64,000 bases of DNA. It comes from Fimbriimonas sp. (GTDB lineage: Bacteria; Armatimonadota; Fimbriimonadia; Fimbriimonadales; Fimbriimonadaceae). Below the pieces are notes generated by a model that ran no database searches, was not told where the DNA came from, and was given only the letters and a program-made list of their open reading frames with translations. A program made the position numbers and the translations under genes. The stretch is from NCBI GenBank assembly GCA_031292555.1, contig JARLGV010000022.1, positions 62,001 through 126,000 of the forward strand. The letters are read 5' to 3'. Positions 9,042 to 17,981 of the stretch are shown one piece after another. How positions within the stretch are numbered: the stretch's first letter is position 1; each line of letters starts with the position of its first letter.

Positions 9042-10180
9042 TCAACATCCTCACATTTGGAGTTGCGCTAATCGCTGCAGCAATCAACGCCATGCCGATT
9101 TATCGGCTCCTGATTGCTCTGAAATCTAGGCAGACGGTCAGTAAATATGCACCGGAGGCGCATCAGCAGAAGCAAGGCACGCCTACCATGGGCGGGCTAA
9201 TCGTCGCGGTGGGCTTTCTGGCCGGATCGGTTCCGTTCTTGATTGCCAGTATTAGGAATCCGTCAGCATTCAACTCGGTCAAGAGCCTGGCAATTCTGGG
9301 GATTTACGTCGGATTCGCCGTTATCGGCTTTGTTGACGACTATGTCGTACCTAGAGTGGTCACGGGCAAACGTGGGCTTGAGTGGAAGCAGAAGATCCTT
9401 ATGCAGTTCGCCGTGGCGGGCCTAAGTGCATGGTTTTTGACAGAGGGATTTGGTCTCGACTGGTTCGTTTTAGTGTTCCTGATCCTGTTCTTCTCAAATG
9501 CCTACAACTTCTCGGACGGCCTTGACGCTTTGGCGAGCCTGCTCTTGGTCGGCTTGGGAGGCGGACTGATCTTAATTGCCCACATGCGGGACGCCACTAA
9601 CCTGGAGCCGATTCTCTTTGCTCTGCTCGGGGCGATCATTCCGTTCCTTTTCCTAAACAAGCCCAAGGCAAAGATCTTCATGGGGGATGTTGGCTCGCTG
9701 CCTATCGGAGCGGTTCTCGGGGTTGCTTTCGGTGTTCTCTGTTTTCCGAACGAACTCGATTTCATGTATCGGCATACGACCGTCCCAGGATTTGTCCCCG
9801 GACAACCGCCTGCTTACTTCCGGCCCCAGCCTGAATGGCAACTCTACGCCGCGCTTGCCGTGATCGCGGGGATGATGATCGTGGAGTTGGTACCAGTGCC
9901 GTTGCAGATTCTCTCCGTGAAAATCCGAAAGAAGAAGCTCTTCAGCTTCACTCCCATCCACCACGCATTCGAACGAATGGGATGGCCCGAGGTCAAGGTC
10001 GTCGTATGGTTTTTTGCCGCACAATTGGCGATGAGCCTTGTGGCGATCTCGATTGTCTCAGCGATGCCGACTCCGATGGTGATCGCGCGTTCGGCCGAGA
10101 ACCAGTACAAAGCGGGGATCCGGTGGCACGATGAGCCGGACAGCGTTGGCGCGCTGCCAACTCCCGGAGTCAATCCTTGA
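9038..10180 (+). CDS. mraY: Phospho-MurNAc-pentapeptide-transferase MraY
   Basis: MraY transfers phospho-MurNAc-pentapeptide to undecaprenyl phosphate at the membrane, making lipid I. This is a multi-span protein of 380 residues, longer than the usual 320-360. The catalytic and Mg2+ motifs are present: DD at 100-101, NFSDGLDALA (about 157-166) and MGDVGSL (215-221). A late PIHHAFERMGW replaces the common P-x-HHHFE-x-x-GW. Extra length comes from a proline-rich stretch at about 237-270 between two late membrane helices. The start is a TTG at 9038 in a TTGA overlap with murF, backed by GGAGGAG just upstream. Confidence 0.94.
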   Translation: MINILTFGVALIAAAINAMPIYRLLIALKSRQTVSKYAPEAHQQKQGTPTMGGLIVAVGFLAGSVPFLIASIRNPSAFNSVKSLAILGIYVGFAVIGFVDDYVVPRVVTGKRGLEWKQKILMQFAVAGLSAWFLTEGFGLDWFVLVFLILFFSNAYNFSDGLDALASLLLVGLGGGLILIAHMRDATNLEPILFALLGAIIPFLFLNKPKAKIFMGDVGSLPIGAVLGVAFGVLCFPNELDFMYRHTTVPGFVPGQPPAYFRPQPEWQLYAALAVIAGMMIVELVPVPLQILSVKIRKKKLFSFTPIHHAFERMGWPEVKVVVWFFAAQLAMSLVAISIVSAMPTPMVIARSAENQYKAGIRWHDEPDSVGALPTPGVNP

Positions 10181-11709
10181 CGGGCAAGCGGATCGCCATT
10201 TTTGGTTTGGGGCGATCGGGGCTTGGAGTGGGAAAGGCGGCCCTGCATATCGGGGCCATGCCCCGGGTCTATGACCGCCAATCGGAAGAGGATCTGGGCT
10301 CGAACGAAGTCTATGCACAGGCAAGGGAAGTGGGGCTGCCGCTATTTCTTGGATGGGAAGGCAAGTTCGATCGCGACGAAACCGATCTGATCGTTTCGAA
10401 TCCGGCCGTAGATATGCGTCATCCTGCCTTGGTCCGGGCGGTTGACGACGGAATCGAGGTAATCAGCGAAGTCGAGTTCGCCTACCGCATCAGCAAGGCT
10501 CCTATCGTTGCGATCACGGGGACGAATGGGAAGAGCACCACAACGGTGATGACTTTCTTGTGCCTTCGCGCAAGCGGAGAACAGCCGATTCTCTGTGGAA
10601 ACATCTATGGATCGGGCTATGAAGAGATGACGCTGACGGAGGCTGCCCTCTCGGCATCCCCAAACCAGACGTTGGTAGCTGAGGTCAGCTCCTACCAGCT
10701 GGAATGGGCTAGGCAGTTCAAGCCGGTTAGCGCCGGCATCACGAACATCTGGCCTGACCACCTAGTTCGCTATACAGGCTTTGACGAGTACGCGGCGACC
10801 AAGCAACGGATCTTCGATCGCATGGACGAGGACGGCTTTGCCGTCGTCAAGGCGAACGACCCGGTCGTAGTTCCTCCTGGCGGAAGGACGTCCGGTTACG
10901 TGTCGCGGCGAGGTCGAGGAGCCGTTGAGCGTCAGTCTCGGACACCAAGACCGACTGTTCTTACATTTGGAGCCACGGGAGAACATGCGAGGGTTGAGGA
11001 AACCGGAATACGGATACTTAACCAATTCGTCAAGCTTGAAGACCTTCCGTTCGCTGAACCTCACAACTACGTGAATGCGTGCATGGCGGCACTACTTGCC
11101 TATGGCCTCCTTAAGCACCGCGCAAAAGCGGACCCGGAATCGAATGCCGCCCGGCTTATCTCAGATGCGGAGAGCAAGGAGCTATCTCGCCTGCGGGCCG
11201 CAAGAAGCGTGTACGACGGTCCGCCGCGTTTGGAAACGCACCTTGCCTTGCCTTCGACGGTGATCGATGGGCTCAAAGCGTTCAAGGGGCTCGCCCATCG
11301 CATGGAGTTGGTGGGGGAACGTGATGGGATCCGGGTCATCAACAACTCGATGTGCACGAACCCCGATGCAGTCATAAAGTCGGCTCAAAGCGTTCGAGAT
11401 CCGGCACATCTGCTGATCGGAGGCGTGAACAAAGGGCTTGATTTCAGGCCCGTTCGGCACTACCTTGCGAATCATCGGCACCGCGCCTATCTCTTCGGAA
11501 AAGACGCCCAGGAAATTGACAAAATGCTTGGGGGTGAGTACCCAATCTTTGATACACTGAATGAGGCGTTTGATGCGGCCACGGGAAATGCCGTTGGCGG
11601 CGAAGTGATCATGCTGGCTCCTGGGTGTGCCAGTTTCGATCAGTTTAGCGACTTCCGGGACCGCGGAAACGTCTTCATGGCGATTGCCAAGGAGTGGCTC
11701 CGCAGATGA
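10177..11709 (+). CDS. murD: UDP-MurNAc-L-Ala:D-glutamate ligase MurD
   Basis: MurD adds D-glutamate to UDP-MurNAc-L-Ala. The protein is 510 residues, about 70 longer than typical. Extra residues lie around 230-270 (an Arg/Gly-rich stretch) and 315-350. The ATP loop ITGTNGKSTTTVM (about 112-124) and the carbamylated-lysine region YAATKQRIFDRM are conserved, as is the C-terminal LAPGCASFDQFSDFRDRGN. Two substrate-site motifs are unusual: NNSMCTN (389-395) where most MurD have N-D-S-K-x-T-N, and GGVNKGLDF near 415-423. The TTG start overlaps the mraY stop (TTGA) and the stop overlaps the ftsW ATG. Confidence 0.92.
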   Translation: MTGKRIAIFGLGRSGLGVGKAALHIGAMPRVYDRQSEEDLGSNEVYAQAREVGLPLFLGWEGKFDRDETDLIVSNPAVDMRHPALVRAVDDGIEVISEVEFAYRISKAPIVAITGTNGKSTTTVMTFLCLRASGEQPILCGNIYGSGYEEMTLTEAALSASPNQTLVAEVSSYQLEWARQFKPVSAGITNIWPDHLVRYTGFDEYAATKQRIFDRMDEDGFAVVKANDPVVVPPGGRTSGYVSRRGRGAVERQSRTPRPTVLTFGATGEHARVEETGIRILNQFVKLEDLPFAEPHNYVNACMAALLAYGLLKHRAKADPESNAARLISDAESKELSRLRAARSVYDGPPRLETHLALPSTVIDGLKAFKGLAHRMELVGERDGIRVINNSMCTNPDAVIKSAQSVRDPAHLLIGGVNKGLDFRPVRHYLANHRHRAYLFGKDAQEIDKMLGGEYPIFDTLNEAFDAATGNAVGGEVIMLAPGCASFDQFSDFRDRGNVFMAIAKEWLRR

Positions 11710-12962
11710 TTCGTATTATTCGGACTTACGATCCATGGATTTTGTCGTTTGCACTTGCAGCGACCTTTTTGGGCCTGATCTTCATCTTCGACGCCGGGTA
11801 TGCCCGTGCGCTGAAAACCGACCACAACAGTCTTCCGCCTGAGTTCAAGTCTCAGCTTCTCTTTCTAGTTGCTGCTGCCATTACGACGATCCTGACGTCG
11901 GCCATTCGGGTCGAGTTCTTTAGGAAGTGGTCAAAATTGGTGTGGCTCGTCAATATCGGCGCATTGGTCGCGGTCATGATCTTCGGCCAACGTTTGAACA
12001 GCGCCACCCGTTGGTTTGGCATCGGTCAATTCACGATTCAGCCGGGTGAATTTGCCAAACTAGCGGTTGTTATTTACCTCGCCGGCTACTTCGCTCATCG
12101 AAAGGCGTGGCCCGACAAAATCAAGCCTCAGCCCACATGGGTTCTGACGGTCGACAATATCTGGATTCCCAAGCTAAAGCGCATCATGCCTGCCGTGTGG
12201 GTGCTATGCGCGGCCGTTCTCGTCGAGGTTGAGCCGGACCTAGGCACGGCAGCGGTGATTGCGGTCACTGGCTTCGCGATGTTTCTGCCGGGAGGCGTGT
12301 CTCGAAAGTCGCTCGTGGCAGCTGTGCTGATCGCCATTCTTGGAGCAGGGCTGGCAACCATCAAGGAGCCGTATCGCGTTCAGCGCTTCCTCGACCATCC
12401 CAACCGATGGACTACTCGGAATATCGACGACACGGAGTACCAAACGGTCCAAGCCGAATTGGCGATCGCATCCGGCGGAGCCAAGGGCGTCGGCCTAGGC
12501 ATCGGACGCGGCAAGCAGGTGCTGCCGGCGACAACCACCGACTTCATCATGGCGACAGTTGGCGAGGAGACGGGCCTCTGGGGCTCGCTGGGAGTCCTTC
12601 TCGTGCTGGGTGGATTGGTATTTCGGCTGTTCTACTTGGCCAAGCGCGCTCCGACCCAGTTCGGAATGTTGGTCCTGTATGGCGTCGGCATGTGGATCGG
12701 TGTTCAGACCTGTGTGAACATGATGATGGCGAATGCGTTCCTGCCCGCTATCGGCATTCCGATTCCCTTCATTTCTTCGGGCGGATCCAGTCTCGTGGCG
12801 CTTTGGATGGCCATAGGAGTCTGCCAAGCCGCGTTGCGTCCCGAGCCGGTGAAGGAACCGGCTCCCGTCGTGGCGGGGAACCAGGAACTGAAGGACAATT
12901 GGGCTCGAGGCGGACGCTCGGTACCGGTCCTGTCCACCAACTATCGGGGTCGCTTGCTGTAA
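11706..12962 (+). CDS. ftsW: Septal peptidoglycan glycosyltransferase FtsW (SEDS family)
   Basis: FtsW polymerises lipid II at the septum together with FtsI. The 418-residue polytopic protein has the SEDS block ATRWFGIGQFTIQPGEFAKLA (the sequence around residues 99-119) and a large extracellular loop with GLGIGRGKQVLP and TDFIMATVGEETGLWG. A late IPFISSGGSSLVALW is also typical. I chose the ATG at 11706, which overlaps the murD stop as ATGA; a GTG at 11694 is also in frame. Its place between murD and murG identifies it as FtsW rather than RodA. About 125 bp separate it from murG, the widest gap inside this part of the cluster. Confidence 0.94.
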   Translation: MIRIIRTYDPWILSFALAATFLGLIFIFDAGYARALKTDHNSLPPEFKSQLLFLVAAAITTILTSAIRVEFFRKWSKLVWLVNIGALVAVMIFGQRLNSATRWFGIGQFTIQPGEFAKLAVVIYLAGYFAHRKAWPDKIKPQPTWVLTVDNIWIPKLKRIMPAVWVLCAAVLVEVEPDLGTAAVIAVTGFAMFLPGGVSRKSLVAAVLIAILGAGLATIKEPYRVQRFLDHPNRWTTRNIDDTEYQTVQAELAIASGGAKGVGLGIGRGKQVLPATTTDFIMATVGEETGLWGSLGVLLVLGGLVFRLFYLAKRAPTQFGMLVLYGVGMWIGVQTCVNMMMANAFLPAIGIPIPFISSGGSSLVALWMAIGVCQAALRPEPVKEPAPVVAGNQELKDNWARGGRSVPVLSTNYRGRLL

Positions 12963-13086
12963 TGCTCTCTGCTTCACATTGTCCGGGCGGTTGGAAGACC
13001 GGCGGTCATCTATCGTATAGAAGGTGTGACTTCGAATTCGGAAAACGAGATCTTCGGCGGCGGGACCTCATTGTGAGGCTGGCGTC

Positions 13087-14151
13087 ATGCGTCTTGTAAT
13101 TACCGGAGGCGGGACGGGCGGCCATATTTATCCGGCAATCGAGGTAGGCAAGTTTGCCAACGAGCGTGGCGCTGATTTGCTTTATTTCGGTTCGCTACGT
13201 GGACAAGAGTCGCGAATCTGTGAGCGGGAAGGAATTCCGTTTACTGGGTTTGCGTCCGAGCCACTGATGAGCATGAAGACGCTAAAAGGCCTGCGGTCTT
13301 TGGTGCGACTCCAGAAGGCACGTTCCAGCGCCCGCCGGGCGCTGAAATCACTGGCGCCCGACGTCGTGTTTTCTACCGGAGGGTATAGCGCCGGACCTGT
13401 CGTGGCGGCCGCACGTGATGTAAAGATCCCCTATACGATACACACAGCCGATAGCGTGCCGGCTCGCTCGTCAAGCATGTTCGCCAAGGAGTCGTTCGCC
13501 TTCACATGCACATTCAGATCGACGGTCGAATTTATGACTGAGGTTTCAGTCATCCGAACAGGGCAACCGATTCGCCGGGAATTGCGCCAAGCGGCCAAGG
13601 GGATGGAAGAGATTGAGCCGCTCGTTCTAGTGCTTGGGGGCTCTCAGGGGTCGCAATTCCTGAACCAGACGGTGCCGCAGGCGGCTGCCCTTGGCGAATT
13701 CGAGGAACCTGTCTTGCACGTAGCCGGGCCGAAGAACCTCGACTCGACATTGGAGACGGTCAGAAAACTGGGTTTAGAGAGTCGGTATCGGGTGGTCGCC
13801 TTCTTGGAGGGAGTTGACATGGGCGCCGCGTATCGCAGGGCGAGCCTTGTCGTCGCGAGGAGTGGTGGAACCCTTGCCGAACTGGCTCTTTTCGGGCTCC
13901 CCAGCGTACTGGTTCCTCTGCCAACCTCAGCGAACAACCATCAGCTTCATAATGCAGTTGAGTTCGTCAATATGCATGCAGCAACGCTGTTGGCACAAGC
14001 CGAGTGCACGGCAGAGAAACTAAGTGCCGCTACCTCAGGGTGGTTGAGACACTCTGACCGAAGAGAGACGGCGAGACGGAACTTAATGCGTTGGGACGTC
14101 CCGGATGCGACGGATCGAATCGTGACCCTGATTGAAGAGGCAGCAAAATGA
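13087..14151 (+). CDS. murG: MurG, lipid II-forming GlcNAc transferase
   Basis: MurG adds GlcNAc from UDP-GlcNAc to lipid I at the cytoplasmic membrane face. The 354-residue GT28 protein starts with VITGGGTGGHIYPAIEV, the glycine-rich N-terminal loop. VFSTGGYSAGPV (about 96-107) and VLGGSQGSQFLN (about 182-193) are further family motifs. RSGGTLAELALFGLPSVLVPLP is the C-terminal UDP-GlcNAc-binding block. The TGA stop overlaps the ATG of the following murC-ddl gene. A small gap upstream (12963-13086) could hold a secondary promoter, but no clear one is visible. Confidence 0.96.
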   Translation: MRLVITGGGTGGHIYPAIEVGKFANERGADLLYFGSLRGQESRICEREGIPFTGFASEPLMSMKTLKGLRSLVRLQKARSSARRALKSLAPDVVFSTGGYSAGPVVAAARDVKIPYTIHTADSVPARSSSMFAKESFAFTCTFRSTVEFMTEVSVIRTGQPIRRELRQAAKGMEEIEPLVLVLGGSQGSQFLNQTVPQAAALGEFEEPVLHVAGPKNLDSTLETVRKLGLESRYRVVAFLEGVDMGAAYRRASLVVARSGGTLAELALFGLPSVLVPLPTSANNHQLHNAVEFVNMHAATLLAQAECTAEKLSAATSGWLRHSDRRETARRNLMRWDVPDATDRIVTLIEEAAK

Positions 14152-16505
14152 GAAAGCAAGGAGAGATCAGCACGTCGTTTTCCGATCGGGACTCGCTTGA
14201 CGGTCGCGAATCATTCTATTTGGTAGGCATTGGCGGCGCCGGCATGAGTGCGCTGGCTCGGATGTTCCATCACCGCGGCCTTTCAGTTAGGGGCGCCGAT
14301 TCAACTGAATCCGTCGAGACTGGACGATTGAGAAGCGATGGGATCGCGGTGACGATCGGCCATCGGGCCGACGGCATCGAAGCGCGCGATGCACTCGTTG
14401 TTTCGGATGCTATCGACCTGGAAGTGTCCCCGGAGTATCAGCGAGCAATTGAGTTGGGGATTCCGGTCGTCAGGCGGTCGCAGGCGTTGGCCTGGATGCT
14501 CAAGGGCTATAGAGTGATCGCCGTAACGGGAACTCACGGAAAGACGACGACCACGGGCATGCTCGGAGCCGGGTTGATCGAAGCCGGCGAAGAACCTCTG
14601 GTTGTCGTGGGGGCCAATATCCCTCAGTTTGGCGGACCGGTATGGGAAGGAAACGGAGCCTGGGCCATTGTTGAGGCATGTGAGGCGTACGACAGTTTTC
14701 ACGACCTCGATCCGCAGATTGTTCTTTTGACCAACCTCGAACTCGACCATGTCGACTTCCACGGAAACTACGAGAACCTTCGAAACAGCGTGCTCCGATT
14801 CGTTGCCAAATTGCCTGAAGACGGATGTTTGGTCTATTGCAGTGGCGACGAAGGTGCTTGCGAGATCGCCAAAATGTCGAGTTGCCGATCTTTTGGCTAC
14901 GCCGCTGCCGACTTTGCACGGCTCAGCGCCAAGGACTCCGGAGATGTCGTAACCATGCCAGTCCAGCGCGGTCAGCATAACCTTTCCAATGCGGCCGGCG
15001 CCCTGTCGGTTTCAGAGTTGATTGGGACTTCGGTTTCGGCAGCCGCAAAGGGAATTGCCGGGTTTGCCGGGGCCGAACGACGGCAGCAGATAGTGTGGGC
15101 CGATCCTTCTGGGATGGGCTTTACCGTAATAGACGACTACGGCCACCACCCGACCGAGGTTCGTGAGAGTCTTCGAGCCATCCGAGACGCGTACATCACT
15201 GGTACTTTGCCGAGGCGGCGACTCATCGTCGTCTTTCAGCCCCACTTGTATTCGCGTACCCAAGACTTCATCGACGAGTTCGCCGATGCTTTGAACATCG
15301 CCGACGAGGTGGTCCTTACCGACATCTATCCGGCGCGAGAAGCTCCGATCGCCGGCATTAGTTCAGCCCGCATTGCGGAGAAGGTCAAGAAGCCTGTGCA
15401 CTACATCCCGTCCCGTCACCTGTTGCCGATGAAAGTGGCAGGCATGATGAGGGCAGGGGATGTTGTAGTGGGAATGGGGGCGGGGAACATTTCGGAATTC
15501 GCTCCCGCGCTTGTCAAGGAACTGGGGCGGGTTTACGATCTGGATCGAACGCGAGAGGCAGCCTCTCCTGTCCGGTCCACTAGACCGCTTCAAATCGTGG
15601 TGATTTACGGAGGAGACAGCGCCGAGCGGGAGGTGAGCATTCACTCCGGGCGCGAGATTCATTCTGCCTTATTGCGTCTGGGGCATCAAAGCCGATTGGT
15701 GGATATGACCGAGGTTTTCTTCCGAGGCGCGGACCTCGGACGGTTCGTGGGACCCGAGCGTCCTGATCTCGCATTCCTCGCAGTTCATGGAACCCACGCG
15801 GAAGATGGCGCTATTCAGGGATTGCTCGAACTCCTGCACATTCCGTATACCGGGTCTGGCATTCAAGCGAGCGCCATCGCGATGGACAAGGCCCTCACGA
15901 AGCAGATTCTGGCGCAGCACGGAATTCGCGTGCCTAAAGGCGCCTTGCTGCATGAGCCGGAACCTCCCTACGATATCGCACCGCCCCTAATCGTCAAACC
16001 GAACGCACAGGGATCTACGGTCGGATTGACGTTCGTCGAGACAAACAGCCAAATCTGTCCCGCCCTGGCCAATGCTTTCGCCTATGACGATTCGGTCCTT
16101 GTGGAGGAGTGGATCCAGGGCATAGAGATCTCCACTCCCGTTCTGAATGGCCAGGCGCTTCTACCGGTAGAGATCGCTCCGATCAGCGGCCGGTACGACT
16201 TTGAGAGCAAGTACACGCCCGGTGCCACCATTGAAATCGTGCCTGCCAGGCTCTCCGACAAGTTGTTGGAAGAATCGCGAAGTCTGGCGGTCAAAGCGCA
16301 CAACGCATTACGATGCTCGGGGGCCACGCGGACCGACATGATCGTCCGCGGCGACGAGATATTCGTCCTTGAAGTCAACACTTTGCCGGGAATGACCCGA
16401 ACCTCGCTCCTTCCAAACAGCGCAGCGGGGATGGGGATCGCTTTCGATCAACTTTGTCAAATGCTCGTGGAGGAAGCCCTTGGCCCGGAAAAAACACAGT
16501 TCTAG
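14148..16505 (+). CDS. murC-ddl: MurC-Ddl fusion: UDP-MurNAc:L-alanine ligase joined to D-Ala-D-Ala ligase
   Basis: One uninterrupted frame of 785 residues carries two enzymes. Residues ~20-465 are MurC: GIGGAGMSALARMF near 27-40, ATP loop VTGTHGKTTT near 126-135, LDHVDFHGNYENL, and DDYGHHPTEV near 329-338. A short linker leads to Ddl from ~481 to the end: VVIYGGDSAEREVSIHSG, YTGSGIQASAIAMDK, and the C-terminal RTDMIVRGDEIFVLEVNTLPGM with metal and ATP ligands. The MurC half starts stem peptide synthesis; the Ddl half makes the D-Ala-D-Ala dipeptide used by MurF. The same fusion order is known in Chlamydia. The ATG overlaps the murG stop (ATGA). There is no internal stop or frameshift. Confidence 0.95.
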   Translation: MRKQGEISTSFSDRDSLDGRESFYLVGIGGAGMSALARMFHHRGLSVRGADSTESVETGRLRSDGIAVTIGHRADGIEARDALVVSDAIDLEVSPEYQRAIELGIPVVRRSQALAWMLKGYRVIAVTGTHGKTTTTGMLGAGLIEAGEEPLVVVGANIPQFGGPVWEGNGAWAIVEACEAYDSFHDLDPQIVLLTNLELDHVDFHGNYENLRNSVLRFVAKLPEDGCLVYCSGDEGACEIAKMSSCRSFGYAAADFARLSAKDSGDVVTMPVQRGQHNLSNAAGALSVSELIGTSVSAAAKGIAGFAGAERRQQIVWADPSGMGFTVIDDYGHHPTEVRESLRAIRDAYITGTLPRRRLIVVFQPHLYSRTQDFIDEFADALNIADEVVLTDIYPAREAPIAGISSARIAEKVKKPVHYIPSRHLLPMKVAGMMRAGDVVVGMGAGNISEFAPALVKELGRVYDLDRTREAASPVRSTRPLQIVVIYGGDSAEREVSIHSGREIHSALLRLGHQSRLVDMTEVFFRGADLGRFVGPERPDLAFLAVHGTHAEDGAIQGLLELLHIPYTGSGIQASAIAMDKALTKQILAQHGIRVPKGALLHEPEPPYDIAPPLIVKPNAQGSTVGLTFVETNSQICPALANAFAYDDSVLVEEWIQGIEISTPVLNGQALLPVEIAPISGRYDFESKYTPGATIEIVPARLSDKLLEESRSLAVKAHNALRCSGATRTDMIVRGDEIFVLEVNTLPGMTRTSLLPNSAAGMGIAFDQLCQMLVEEALGPEKTQF

Positions 16506-17220
16506 TCGACGCACGTTGCGTCCGGCGCCTGTCCTTTGGTTCTTGCTCGCGATGAACGTGGGGTTCGGTCTCAAGTACAGCTACATAACGAGCATCGTGA
16601 ATACTCGGGCTGACGGCGTGCCTCGCTACGATCATGATCGAGTTGAGGCAATCCTCACCGACATGCACGATAAGCCGTGCCTGAGCATCGATCCGCGGGC
16701 GATCGAGTCGCGGGTCATGGCGCTTCAGGACGTGGATGAAGCCGAATTGACACGTAACGTCTTCGGCAGCGCTCTATTGAAGGTTCGGTACCGCGAGCCG
16801 GTTGCCCGCCTGGCGGACCGGCCCCAAGTAGCTCTAAGCACGGACGGAGTTCTTTACCGTTCCAGCCTCGACCTATCGGCCCTTCCAACTCTCAAAATGC
16901 CCTCAAGTGGTCCGCCGATTTTGATCGCCATGATGGGTAGTTGGCAGCCGGCATGTCTGGCCGCATTGGCCGTGTATTCGCGCAAGCACTATCCCACAAG
17001 TGCGGTCGGAATTGAGGTCGATCCTAGAGGCGTAGTATGCTTAAATATAGATTCGGGGAATGTCATCCTCGGCTCGTGCGACGATCTGGACTCGAAGTTG
17101 AAAACGCTTGAATCGAGGCTCCAGAAGAACCCGAATGAGCTGATGGAAGTCAAGTCGATTAACCTGACGCTGCCGTCCGCCCCGACGATTGTGCCTAAAC
17201 CTGGTGAGAAGAAGTCGTGA
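16480..17220 (+). CDS. ftsQ: FtsQ/DivIB-like division protein
   Basis: This is a 246-residue bitopic protein. A basic N-terminus (ARKKHSSSRR) precedes one membrane segment near 18-38. A POTRA-like region follows (about 50-105) with the FtsQ-type pattern of a short helix, SIDPRAIESRVMALQDVDEAEL, and KVRYREPVARLA. In other bacteria FtsQ bridges FtsL/FtsB to late divisome proteins. The start is a TTG at 16480 with GGAGG about 6 nt upstream (16469-16473), inside the last 26 nt of murC-ddl. Sequence conservation in this family is low, so the call leans on topology and on the murC-ddl / ftsA neighbourhood. Confidence 0.8.
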   Translation: MARKKHSSSRRTLRPAPVLWFLLAMNVGFGLKYSYITSIVNTRADGVPRYDHDRVEAILTDMHDKPCLSIDPRAIESRVMALQDVDEAELTRNVFGSALLKVRYREPVARLADRPQVALSTDGVLYRSSLDLSALPTLKMPSSGPPILIAMMGSWQPACLAALAVYSRKHYPTSAVGIEVDPRGVVCLNIDSGNVILGSCDDLDSKLKTLESRLQKNPNELMEVKSINLTLPSAPTIVPKPGEKKS

Positions 17221-17981
17221 ACCCGTTTGTAGCAAAGATCGATAAGCAATCTTGGGTCGTGCCCGTGTCGTGCATGTGCTTGGTGCTCGGATTTATGCTG
17301 TGCATGGCGTGGGTGACTCAATCGACACGTACCAGTCGACAGAACTACCTGCCGGCGGACCAGAAGATTCGGGTTAATGAGAACGTCGACGTCGATGCCT
17401 ATGAGAAGATGTCCGCTGAGGTTGCCAAGCTGCAAGCCGAAAAAACTCGACTTGAGAAGGCACTATCTAGTCACGATGGCCAAAGCAAGGTGCTCAACGA
17501 CAGTCTTCAGGAACTGAAGGTGTTTGCCGGGATGACGCCGGTTACCGGTCCTGGCGTGGTCGTGACACTGCGCGATAGCCCCAAATACGCGGGTACCGGG
17601 TATGGATCGACCATGATGATCAGTCCGGATGCGACGATCCACGACGTGGACGCCCTGAAGGTTTGCAACGAATTGGTGGCGGCGGGCGCCGAGGCTGTGT
17701 CGGTGAACAACCTGCGGATGGCCGGCAACTCCAGCCTGAGGTGCGTTGGCAACACGATCCTCGTAAACGATGTGAAGATCTCCTCACCTGTTGTCGTCCG
17801 GGCGATTGGCGATCCTGTAACGATCATGGGTGCGATGAACATGCCAGGCGGCGTTCTGGCTGAGATTCGCCAGATGGATCCGAACATGGTTCAGATCGAG
17901 GCGGTGAAGAGCCAAGAACTCCCTGCCTTCGTTGGCAACACCACTCGCAAATTCGCCAAGCCGCCGAAGGAAGGCAAGTGA
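17217..17981 (+). CDS. DUF881 family membrane-anchored protein (YlxW/YlxX-like)
   Basis: This 254-residue protein has one N-terminal membrane helix (about 15-36) and a coiled-coil segment at about 60-90. The DUF881 domain follows, with VTGPGVVVTLRDS and a late NNLRMAGNSSLRCVGNTILVND. DUF881 genes sit next to ftsQ/divIB and sbp in Bacillus and other Gram-positive bacteria and are linked to division, but their biochemical role is not established. The GTG start (17217) overlaps the ftsQ stop and the gene ends in a GTGA overlap with the next start. It is likely part of the divisome operon. Confidence 0.82.
   Translation: MNPFVAKIDKQSWVVPVSCMCLVLGFMLCMAWVTQSTRTSRQNYLPADQKIRVNENVDVDAYEKMSAEVAKLQAEKTRLEKALSSHDGQSKVLNDSLQELKVFAGMTPVTGPGVVVTLRDSPKYAGTGYGSTMMISPDATIHDVDALKVCNELVAAGAEAVSVNNLRMAGNSSLRCVGNTILVNDVKISSPVVVRAIGDPVTIMGAMNMPGGVLAEIRQMDPNMVQIEAVKSQELPAFVGNTTRKFAKPPKEGK

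Noticed and set aside
14301-14978. 225-codon antisense frame opposite murC-ddl
   Set aside because: Fully inside the MurC coding region with conserved motifs on the plus strand; no ribosome-binding site and no family features.
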